Part shown: positions 35,468 through 42,337 of the stretch, one piece after another | How positions within the stretch are numbered: the first letter of the stretch is position 1 | How the letters are laid out: every line of letters starts with the position of its first letter | Source: Pedobacter cryoconitis | Lineage (GTDB): Bacteria > Bacteroidota > Bacteroidia > Sphingobacteriales > Sphingobacteriaceae | DNA length: 64,000 nucleotides | Assembly (NCBI RefSeq): GCF_014200605.1 | Contig: NZ_JACHCE010000002.1 | Location: forward strand, 363,300-427,299 | Direction of reading: 5' to 3' | Program-made: the position numbers and the translations under genes | The notes under the pieces: generated by a model | Seen by the model: the letters and a program-made list of their open reading frames with translations, nothing else | Told to the model about the DNA's origin: nothing | Database searches by the model: none

Positions 35468-36724
35468 TTAAAAAAGAATAAGCTGGCTGGTGTCGTATTT
35501 CAAATATTTACTTTGACTTTCGGCCTGTATAAATGATTTGATCTGATTGCCCTGGTAATCTTTTAACTGATAAGGACTGTCAGCACATTGAATAAAATAC
35601 TTAGCCCGGTTATAAGCTACTCCAATCTTTTTGAGCTGATCGATGCGTAATTTCCCAAATTTACGTGCCTGTACAATTTTCTTGGCAGAAGTCACCCCGA
35701 TCCCTGGGATACGAAGAATAACCTTATAAGCTGCGACATTAATGTCAACCGGGAAATGCTGTAAATTACGTAAGGCCCAGCTTAATTTGGGATCAATGTC
35801 GATATCCAGATGTGGATTGGCATCATTAAGCAGTTCATTGACATGAAATCCATAAAAGCGCATCAGCCAGTCAGTTTGGTACAACCTGTTTTCTCTGATT
35901 AATGGGGGCTGAGAACCGAGCATAGGTAACCTTGAATCGTTACTAATTGGTATATACCCTGAATAATAAACTCTTTTTAATGAGAAATTCCTGTAAAATG
36001 TATCAGCCGTCTGCATAATTTCCTGATCTGTTTCGGGAGTTGCACCAATAACCATTTGGGTGCTCTGGCCTGCGGACACGAATTTTGGGGTGCTTTTAAT
36101 GAGTTTGCGTTCCTCTTTAAACTGTACAATCTGGTTCCTGACAAAATTCAGCGGCTGGATCACTTGCTGATGACTTTTTTCTGGTGCCAGCAATTTGAGG
36201 CCGCTTTCGGTAGGCATCTCCAGGTTAATACTCATCCTGTCTGCATATAAACCGGCCTCCATAATGAGTTCTTCACTTGCGCCAGGAATAGTCTTTAAAT
36301 GGATATAGCCATTGAAGCGTTCTTCCAGCCGGAGTTTTTTTACAACGCGCAATAAACGCTCCATAGTGAAATCGGCATTCTTGAAAATGCCCGAGCTTAG
36401 AAACAAGCCTTCAATATAGTTTCTTCTGTAAAAATTCATGGTCAGCTCTACCACTTCCTCTACAGTAAAGGCGGCCCTTTCGATATCGTTGCTTTTTCTG
36501 GAAACGCAGTACGCGCAATCAAAAATACAGTGATTGGTAAGCAGGATCTTGAGCAGAGAAACGCATCGGCCATCCTCAGTATAAGTATGGCAAATTCCAG
36601 AAGCATGGCTGTCTCCTAAACCTTTATTGTCATTTTTTCTGTTTCCTCCGCTAGAGGAGCAGGATACATCATATTTGGCAGCGTCTGCCAGGATATTTAG
36701 TTTTTCTCTAAGACGTTCAGACAT
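35468..36724 (-). CDS. TIGR03916-family radical SAM putative DNA-repair protein
   Basis: This 418-residue protein carries the radical SAM cluster motif CIFDCAYC (CxxxCxxC) near residue 68, with an upstream CSSSGGNRKND segment and HTYTEDGRC. From about residue 320 a helix-hairpin-helix DNA-binding motif is visible (ILRIPGIGVTSAKKIVQARK). The family is annotated as putative DNA modification or repair, paired with TIGR03915, which follows here without a gap. Its start codon forms the edge of a perfect 15-bp inverted repeat that contains the -7 box. Confidence 0.9.
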   Translation of the reverse strand: MSERLREKLNILADAAKYDVSCSSSGGNRKNDNKGLGDSHASGICHTYTEDGRCVSLLKILLTNHCIFDCAYCVSRKSNDIERAAFTVEEVVELTMNFYRRNYIEGLFLSSGIFKNADFTMERLLRVVKKLRLEERFNGYIHLKTIPGASEELIMEAGLYADRMSINLEMPTESGLKLLAPEKSHQQVIQPLNFVRNQIVQFKEERKLIKSTPKFVSAGQSTQMVIGATPETDQEIMQTADTFYRNFSLKRVYYSGYIPISNDSRLPMLGSQPPLIRENRLYQTDWLMRFYGFHVNELLNDANPHLDIDIDPKLSWALRNLQHFPVDINVAAYKVILRIPGIGVTSAKKIVQARKFGKLRIDQLKKIGVAYNRAKYFIQCADSPYQLKDYQGNQIKSFIQAESQSKYLKYDTSQLILF

Positions 36725-36756
36725 AATACTATATTTGCTAACAAATATAGTATTAT
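36723..36756 (-). promoter_or_regulatory. Symmetric operator-promoter of the TIGR03916/TIGR03915 operon
   Basis: Perfect 15-base arms ATAATACTATATTTG and its complement surround a 4-base spacer. Each arm contains TATATTTG, a full -7 box, one on each strand (36742-36749 on minus, 36730-36737 on plus). The outer edge supplies the AT of the ATG at 36724. The minus-strand box predicts a start near 36736 and a leader of about 12 bases. A dimeric repressor bound here would block the promoter; the regulator is unknown. Confidence 0.7.
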
Positions 36757-36769
36757 ATTACTAACTATT

Positions 36770-37429
36770 TTAGTTTAAACCTTCCCATTCTGCATAAAAA
36801 TGATCCAGATAGAGCAGCATGAACTCATGGCGCTGTGCGGCAAGTTCTTTACCTGCTCCAGTTTTCATCAGATCTTTTAGACGCAGCAATTTTTCATAAA
36901 AGTGATTGATTGTAGGCGCTGTAGAATTTTTATAGGCTTCTTTGCTCATATTCAGGTCGGGCTGAATTTCAGGGTCATAGAGTACTCTGTTTTTGAATCC
37001 GCCATAAGTGAAGGCCCGGGCAATTCCGATAGCACCTATGGCATCCAGGCGGTCTGCATCCTGTACAATGTCCAGCTCCTTAGAAGAGAATTCTATTTTG
37101 CCAAGACTTGCTTTATAACTCAGGTTTTTAATAATCTGCTGTACCTGCAAAATAAGTTCGTCAGCAATGTTTATTGTTTTTAGGAACTCACCTGCAATCC
37201 TGGGGCCTATTTCTTCATCCCCGTTATTGAATTTACTGTCTGCAATATCATGTAATAATGCAGCAAGAGTAACAATAAGCAGGTCACCGCCTTCTTTCGC
37301 GTTGATGCTTAAAGCTGTTTTATAAACCCTTTCGATATGAAACCAGTCGTGACCCGCTTCCGCTCCTTCGAGCGTTTTTTTGACGAAGCTGATCGTTTTT
37401 TCTTTAATATTATCCAAGTCCATTTGCAT
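36770..37429 (-). CDS. HD-domain phosphohydrolase
   Basis: This 219-residue protein has an HD domain with GHDWFHIERVYKTAL (His near residue 26) and the metal-binding HD in ALLHDIADSKF (about residue 60), then the IVQDADRLDAIGAIGIAR segment. It resembles the YpgQ/YedJ group, some of which hydrolyse nucleoside triphosphates. The ATG at 37429 lies 5 bases after an exact -7 box on this strand; an ATG two codons later is an alternative. It is downstream of the XRE gene by 24 bases but has its own promoter. Confidence 0.9.
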   Translation of the reverse strand: MQMDLDNIKEKTISFVKKTLEGAEAGHDWFHIERVYKTALSINAKEGGDLLIVTLAALLHDIADSKFNNGDEEIGPRIAGEFLKTINIADELILQVQQIIKNLSYKASLGKIEFSSKELDIVQDADRLDAIGAIGIARAFTYGGFKNRVLYDPEIQPDLNMSKEAYKNSTAPTINHFYEKLLRLKDLMKTGAGKELAAQRHEFMLLYLDHFYAEWEGLN

Positions 37430-37433
37430 GAAA

Positions 37434-37441
37434 CAAAGATA
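37434..37441 (-). promoter_or_regulatory. -7 promoter box directly before the HD gene
   Basis: The minus strand reads TATCTTTG, an exact TAnnTTTG match, 5 bases before the ATG at 37429. A leaderless transcript is predicted. Confidence 0.55.
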
Positions 37442-37453
37442 TTATATTCCCGG

Positions 37454-37714
37454 TTATTCGGTTAACTGATTCAGATTAACACCGTGGCTATGATCTACGA
37501 CAATAAGCTGCATAACTTTAACGTCAAGTACAGCTGCAATCTGGAACAGCCTCTCTACAGTAAGTTTGCTGTAGCCCAGTTCAATTTTGCTATAAGCATT
37601 CTGAGAAATTGCCAGCTTGGCGGCAAGGTAATCCTGAGTATAATTTCTGAACTCTCTGATTTTTCTAATATTAGCTGCTACAATTTCCGGTTTTAAATCC
37701 AGGACATCTTTCAT
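37454..37714 (-). CDS. XRE-family helix-turn-helix regulator
   Basis: This 86-residue protein is almost entirely one HTH_3 domain (about residues 12-70): IRKIREFRNYTQDYLAAKL, ISQNAYSKIELGYSKLTVE and FQIAAVLDVKV. No other domain is present. There is no small partner gene beside it that would make it the antitoxin of a toxin pair. An imperfect inverted repeat (GTTAGGC and GCTTAAC) in the bases just upstream could be an autoregulatory site, which is speculative. Confidence 0.85.
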   Translation of the reverse strand: MKDVLDLKPEIVAANIRKIREFRNYTQDYLAAKLAISQNAYSKIELGYSKLTVERLFQIAAVLDVKVMQLIVVDHSHGVNLNQLTE

Positions 37715-37840
37715 AATTGTAAGTTAAGCGTACATAATGCCTAACTAACGTAAATTAAGAATGCGCGGATTTAGAATTGAAAAATATATTCCTGATGGGG
37801 GTATAGGAACGTATTTGACGTATAAGTTCAGGCTATATAA

Positions 37841-37907
37841 GTCCTTTATGTTGAGAGGGGGTTGAAAGGGTCATTGACCCTTTCAACCCCCTCTCAACAT
37901 AAAGGAC
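37841..37907. repeat. 67-bp inverted repeat with 33-bp perfect arms
   Basis: The arm starting GTCCTTTATGTTGAGAGGGG is matched base for base by its complement, with only one unpaired central base (37874). It lies in the 242-base gap between the XRE gene and the THUMP methyltransferase gene, about 50 bases past the end of the latter. There is no T-run beyond either arm, so it is not a standard terminator. It could be a cruciform, a structured RNA or the remnant of a small mobile palindrome. Confidence 0.85.
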
Positions 37908-37939
37908 AATACGACCAAAATAGGTCTCTGATAGGATTG

Positions 37940-37956
37940 CCTGTTTTAAAAACAGG
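37940..37956 (-). terminator. Small hairpin just after the THUMP methyltransferase stop
   Basis: CCTGTTTT and AAAACAGG pair around one base, directly behind the stop codon at 37957-37959. The stem is short and AT-rich; terminator function is only possible. Confidence 0.4.
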
Positions 37957-39177
37957 TTAGTCTTCTGTATTTTCCGCTTTAGGCGTCTGTGGCTTAGGCT
38001 GAGGTCTTTCTTCTTCAGCTCTGCGGGTACCATCATACAATTCATATTCCATCATACGGCAATCTAATTTACCATTATAGAATTCAACTTTGCGTGATGC
38101 TTTTAAGCCGATTTTCTTAGCCAGATCAGGATTACCAGTGAAAATATAACCACTATAACCTTTACAGTCTTTCTTTAAGAAGTCACCGATACGTTTATAG
38201 GTAAGTTCAAGCTGAGAGTGAACACCTAAACGCTCGCCATATTCAGGATTAAATACAACGACACCTTTTCCACCTTCAGGAACCTGTGTGTCTGCGAAAT
38301 CACAAACTTCAAATGTGATTAAAGTATCTACGCCAGCTGTCTGCGCGTTTTTACGGCTCACTTCAACTGCATCTTCAGATAAATCTGTAGCGACAATCTG
38401 CAGCTCAATATTTTTAATAACCTGTTCTTTAAGAATCCTGCGTTCAGCAAAGAATACTTCTTCGTCATAACCGATAACATGCATAAAGCCATAGTTCATA
38501 CGAAATAAACCAGGTCTTCTGTTTGTTGCGATTAAAGCCGCTTCAATTGCAAGCGTTCCGGAACCGCACATCGGGTTGATAAATGGTGATTTCTGATCCC
38601 AGTTTGTACTCATCACCACCCCTGCAGCAAGTGCTTCGAGCATAGGTGCTTTTCCAGGGATTTTACGATAACCGTGTTTAGCTAAAGTTTCTCCCGAAGT
38701 ATCTAAGAAAATATCTGCTTCGTCATCTTTCCAGTACAGGTGAACGACAGTTTTATTCGCATCTGAACCTGAATTCGGACGCATTCCTTTTTTATCTTTT
38801 ATTCTGTCAACGATAGCATCCTTAACTTTTAAATTGGTAAAAAGAGGGGTAGTTATCGTTGGGTTATCTACGTTAGAAGTAACCGAGAAATAGCCCGAAA
38901 AATCAATCAGATCTTCCCATGGCATATCTACCAGTTCGCGGTATAATTCTTCGGGATTATTGACTTTAAAGCTGTTTAAACAGTATAAAATCTGACTCGC
39001 ACATCTTAAGTTTAAATTCAGTTTAATACACTCAGTCAGCGTGATATTCAGCTCAACCCCGGTAGGGAAATCCCTTACGATTTCATAGCCAAGCGCTTTT
39101 ACCTCTTCTACCAAATAAGGAGAAAGTCTTTTGTTACAGGTTAAAATAACCTTACTTTTGTTGTGGAAAACTTGCAT
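37957..39177 (-). CDS. THUMP-domain class I RNA methyltransferase
   Basis: This 406-residue protein has an N-terminal ferredoxin-like/THUMP region (about residues 1-165) and a class I methyltransferase domain with NPMCGSGTLAIEAAL (about 200) and the catalytic-position motif VVFNPEYGERLG (about 310). This family (RlmL/YpsC-like) methylates guanosine N2 in 23S rRNA or tRNA. The usual NPPY is NPEY here. A disordered, Pro/Glu/Lys-rich tail of about 25 residues ends the protein. Single gene, divergent from the DUF3127 gene. Confidence 0.9.
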   Translation of the reverse strand: MQVFHNKSKVILTCNKRLSPYLVEEVKALGYEIVRDFPTGVELNITLTECIKLNLNLRCASQILYCLNSFKVNNPEELYRELVDMPWEDLIDFSGYFSVTSNVDNPTITTPLFTNLKVKDAIVDRIKDKKGMRPNSGSDANKTVVHLYWKDDEADIFLDTSGETLAKHGYRKIPGKAPMLEALAAGVVMSTNWDQKSPFINPMCGSGTLAIEAALIATNRRPGLFRMNYGFMHVIGYDEEVFFAERRILKEQVIKNIELQIVATDLSEDAVEVSRKNAQTAGVDTLITFEVCDFADTQVPEGGKGVVVFNPEYGERLGVHSQLELTYKRIGDFLKKDCKGYSGYIFTGNPDLAKKIGLKASRKVEFYNGKLDCRMMEYELYDGTRRAEEERPQPKPQTPKAENTED

Positions 39178-39248
39178 AATTATTGTGCTAAGTTATCAAT
39201 AATAATATAGAGATTTGAACTAGTCAATAGAATAAAAGAGTTATTGTT

Positions 39249-39617
39249 ATGGAATTAAAAGGAAAAGTGCACGAAATTGGTGCATTACAGCAGGTGAGTG
39301 AGACTTTTAAAAAGCGTGATCTCATTATTGAATATGCAGAAAACCCAACTTATCCTGAATATATCAGGTTCGAGGCTTTACAAGATAAAACTGCTTTATT
39401 TGATAGCTTAAAAACTGGTGATGATGTTGAGGTTTCATTCAATCTTCGCGGTCGTCCGTGGACAGATAAAATGGGAAAAGTTTCTTATTTCAATAGTTTA
39501 GTAGTTTGGCGTATCAATGCATTGACTAACAGTGCAGCTGCGGCTTCTACTCCACAATATGCTCCACCTGCAGATTTAAACAATGCACCAGGTGAAGAAG
39601 ATGATTTGCCATTCTAA
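39249..39617 (+). CDS. DUF3127 protein (OB-fold-like)
   Basis: This 122-residue protein matches DUF3127: MELKGKVHEIGALQQVSETF, KRDLIIEYAENPTYPEYIRF and GDDVEVSFNLRGRPWTD with KVSYFNSLVVWRI. It ends in a Pro/Ala linker and an acidic GEEDDLPF tail. The acidic Pro-Phe tip recalls the C-terminal tip of SSB, and the fold looks like an OB fold, so a nucleic-acid role is possible but unproven. It is a single gene between divergent methyltransferase and a terminator. Confidence 0.88.
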   Translation: MELKGKVHEIGALQQVSETFKKRDLIIEYAENPTYPEYIRFEALQDKTALFDSLKTGDDVEVSFNLRGRPWTDKMGKVSYFNSLVVWRINALTNSAAAASTPQYAPPADLNNAPGEEDDLPF

Positions 39618-39646
39618 GAGATCTTTTTACAGAAAGCAAATGGTAT

Positions 39647-39684
39647 AAAATTGCCGGGAATCAGTTCCCGGCAATTTTTTTTTG
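39647..39684 (+). terminator. Terminator of the DUF3127 gene
   Basis: AAAATTGCCGGGAA and TTCCCGGCAATTTT pair around TCAG and are followed by a T-run. Confidence 0.92.
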
Positions 39685-39748
39685 CCCCCGATATTAAACC
39701 ACTCGTGTTAAATATTGTTAAAATAGAACTTATTGCTTCACTCTTCCT

Positions 39749-39756
39749 TATTTTTG
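39749..39756 (+). promoter_or_regulatory. -7 box of the two-component operon
   Basis: TATTTTTG matches TAnnTTTG exactly and ends 11 bases before the ATG at 39767, predicting a leader of about 5 bases. Confidence 0.5.
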
Positions 39757-39766
39757 ATTCCAATAA

Positions 39767-41593
39767 ATGAAGAAAAGAAGTCTTTGGCTGATTACTGCCC
39801 TGATGACCATAGCTTTGCTTGGCGTGTTTGTAATGCAATTGTATTACATCAGGGAAGCCTACAGGCTTAAATCCCAGCTTTTCGAACAGGAAGTAAACCA
39901 GGTATTAAGTTCGGTAGCCGATAAAGTCCAGCGTTTAAATGCCGTCAATCATATCAATAAAAAAGGTCTGGAATGGCAGATTAAATTAGAAAATCAACGC
40001 CGTGACCGGACGCGTCAGCTGATAGATCTGGATCAGAAGTATAAAGAAGAAGAGCGTAAAAGAAAGTATGATCAGCGAAAACAGATGATTGATGAACTTA
40101 ATTATCAGGATGCTATGATCAGAAAAATGTATCTGAGCCCTACAATCATTTCTGAAACTGATTTTTACAACCTGGCCAACCAGGAAAGTACCCCTTTAAA
40201 TGTAGATGTGAACGTTGGTTTTGATGCAAACCTGAATATGATTGGAAGTAACGTGCAAAAGACTTTCAAACTCGGTTCTGCTAAAACCTTTGATATAGAA
40301 CCTAAAAAATTACCTGATAGCATCCGTTACCTCGTATACAGCCGTTATGACAGCCGGCCTTTAAGGGTTTCTCTGCCTAGTCTGAACGGAGACATGCGCA
40401 TCAAATTCAAGGTAGAAGATGAAATTGCTGCCAGAAGAAGAAACCATGCTTTAAAAGAATTACAGGCAGATACAGTCCGCTTACTGGATGAACGTAGTTT
40501 TAGTGTAGTAGAAGCAGCAGCTAAAGAGATGAGCCAGATTGCAGTCCCCTTAACTGACCGGGTTTCAAAAGCAACGCTGGATACTTTGCTTCGTGCAGAG
40601 CTGATCAATAAAAATATTGACCTGGCTTATAATTTCTGGCTCAAAAGTACGGTAAATGATTCTGTGCTGTTTCGTAAAGTATCTTCTGTTTCTGGAGAGA
40701 TGCTGCCTGCCAATACCTATAAAACAACACTTTTCAGTAATGATGTGATCCGGGATCCGGGCATGCTGTATATTAACTTTCCTGACAAGAATACTTTAAT
40801 TTTTAACAATCTTAGCGTAACAATGGCCTCGTCCGCAGGACTATTAATTGTGTTGATTTCTATCTTTTCTTATACGCTTTATGCCATATTAAGACAGAAA
40901 AAAATTGCGGAGATGAAAACGGATTTCATTAATAATATGACCCACGAGTTCAAAACTCCTGTTTCCACAATTATGATTGCCAGCGAAGCACTGAGAGATC
41001 CTGATATTCTGGAAGATAAAACCAGGATAGGCAGACTTGCAGGCATTATATATGATGAAAATGTGCGTCTGGGTAATCATATCGAGCGTGTGCTGAGTAT
41101 CGCCAGGCTGGATAAAAAGGAATTGAAGTTAGAGGCAGAAGATGTCGATATGAATGAGCTGATTGCCGCTGTAGCAGACAGCATGAGTTTGCAGCTGCAA
41201 AAAAGGGGTGCTGTTTTAACTTTAAACCTGGACGCTGTTTGTCCGGTAGTTACAGGAGATGAGCTGCATTTATCAAATGTAATCTATAACTTAATAGATA
41301 ATGCAAACAAGTATAGTCTTGAAACGCCTCAGATTATAGTCACTACAAGAAGTACGGGTAAAAGTCTTTTTATAGATATAGAAGATAAGGGTATAGGAAT
41401 GACAAAAGAACAGTGTAAGCGTGCTTTTGATCAGTTTTATAGGGTCCCTACTGGTAATTTACATGATGTAAAAGGGTTTGGGCTTGGCTTAAACTATGTT
41501 CTGGACATCGTTACACAGATGAACGGAACAATTAAGGTAAAAAGTGAAAAGGATAAAGGAACAGTATTTGAAATAATTATACCGCTGAAATAA
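39767..41593 (+). CDS. Membrane sensor histidine kinase with large periplasmic domain
   Basis: This 608-residue kinase has an N-terminal membrane helix (about 6-25), a long periplasmic region starting with a charged coiled coil (about residues 65-115), a second membrane helix (about 350-372), HisKA with phospho-acceptor His in FINNMTHEFKTPVSTI (about residue 393) and HATPase motifs LIDNANKYS and GFGLGLNYVLDI. The signal is not known. The response regulator gene begins one base after its stop (TAACATG), so they form a two-component pair. Similar kinases are widespread in Bacteroidota. Confidence 0.92.
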   Translation: MKKRSLWLITALMTIALLGVFVMQLYYIREAYRLKSQLFEQEVNQVLSSVADKVQRLNAVNHINKKGLEWQIKLENQRRDRTRQLIDLDQKYKEEERKRKYDQRKQMIDELNYQDAMIRKMYLSPTIISETDFYNLANQESTPLNVDVNVGFDANLNMIGSNVQKTFKLGSAKTFDIEPKKLPDSIRYLVYSRYDSRPLRVSLPSLNGDMRIKFKVEDEIAARRRNHALKELQADTVRLLDERSFSVVEAAAKEMSQIAVPLTDRVSKATLDTLLRAELINKNIDLAYNFWLKSTVNDSVLFRKVSSVSGEMLPANTYKTTLFSNDVIRDPGMLYINFPDKNTLIFNNLSVTMASSAGLLIVLISIFSYTLYAILRQKKIAEMKTDFINNMTHEFKTPVSTIMIASEALRDPDILEDKTRIGRLAGIIYDENVRLGNHIERVLSIARLDKKELKLEAEDVDMNELIAAVADSMSLQLQKRGAVLTLNLDAVCPVVTGDELHLSNVIYNLIDNANKYSLETPQIIVTTRSTGKSLFIDIEDKGIGMTKEQCKRAFDQFYRVPTGNLHDVKGFGLGLNYVLDIVTQMNGTIKVKSEKDKGTVFEIIIPLK

Positions 41594-41594
41594 C

Positions 41595-42290
41595 ATGAAA
41601 AAAATTCTATTAGTCGAAGATGATCCTAACCTGGGAATGCTGCTGCAAGATTATTTACAGCTAAAGGGTAAATTTGATGTCGTGTTATGTGTAGATGGCG
41701 AAGAAGGCCTGCGTACTTTTAATAAACAGGCTTTCGATTTATGTATTCTGGATGTGATGATGCCTAAAAAAGATGGTTTCGCATTGGGTAAAGAGATCCG
41801 GAAAGTCAATGAAAATATCCCTATTATTTTTGCTACTGCAAAAGCAATGATGGAAGATAAAGCTTCTGCCTATGATCTGGGGGGGGATGATTATATTACC
41901 AAGCCATTCCGGATAGAGGAGCTGCTGCTGAGGATTAATGCGTTATTGAAACGTGTTTCTGCTAAGGAAACCAAGGTTACTGAGCCTGTTCAGTCTCAAT
42001 TCCAGATAGGCAGTTATACTTTTGATTATACCACACAGCTGATTCAGCATAACGGCCAGCAGCAGAAACTTTCGACTAAAGAAGCGGAGTTATTACAACT
42101 GCTTTGTTTAAAACAAAATGCAGTGCTTACACGCGAAGAAGCTTTGCTAAGTATCTGGCATGATGATAATTACTTCAACGGAAGAAGCATGGATGTTTTC
42201 CTGAGCAAGCTCCGTAAGTATTTAAAAGAAGACCCAAAAGTGGAAATCTTAAATGTACATGGCAAGGGCTATAAACTTTTGATTAATTAG
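41595..42290 (+). CDS. OmpR-family response regulator
   Basis: This 231-residue regulator has a receiver domain with LLVEDDPNLG, phospho-acceptor Asp in CILDVMMPKKDG (about residue 54) and the switch Lys in DYITKPFR, then an OmpR/PhoB winged-helix domain (about 135-230, LSTKEAELLQLLCLKQNAVL and YFNGRSMDVFLSKLRKYL). It should bind DNA when phosphorylated by the kinase encoded one base upstream. Its target genes cannot be inferred from the window. Confidence 0.94.
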   Translation: MKKILLVEDDPNLGMLLQDYLQLKGKFDVVLCVDGEEGLRTFNKQAFDLCILDVMMPKKDGFALGKEIRKVNENIPIIFATAKAMMEDKASAYDLGGDDYITKPFRIEELLLRINALLKRVSAKETKVTEPVQSQFQIGSYTFDYTTQLIQHNGQQQKLSTKEAELLQLLCLKQNAVLTREEALLSIWHDDNYFNGRSMDVFLSKLRKYLKEDPKVEILNVHGKGYKLLIN

Positions 42291-42307
42291 TTTCTAGAAA
42301 GCTTTAG

Positions 42308-42315
42308 TACCTTTG
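42308..42315 (+). promoter_or_regulatory. -7 box of the Pif1-like helicase gene
   Basis: TACCTTTG matches TAnnTTTG and ends 23 bases before the ATG at 42338, predicting a leader of about 17 bases. Confidence 0.5.
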
Positions 42316-42337
42316 CTTTTCAAAATTGGTACAAGAT

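Noticed and set aside
37454..37714. Antitoxin of a toxin-antitoxin pair
   Set aside because: No toxin-like gene is adjacent; the downstream HD gene has its own -7 box and belongs to a metabolic phosphohydrolase family.
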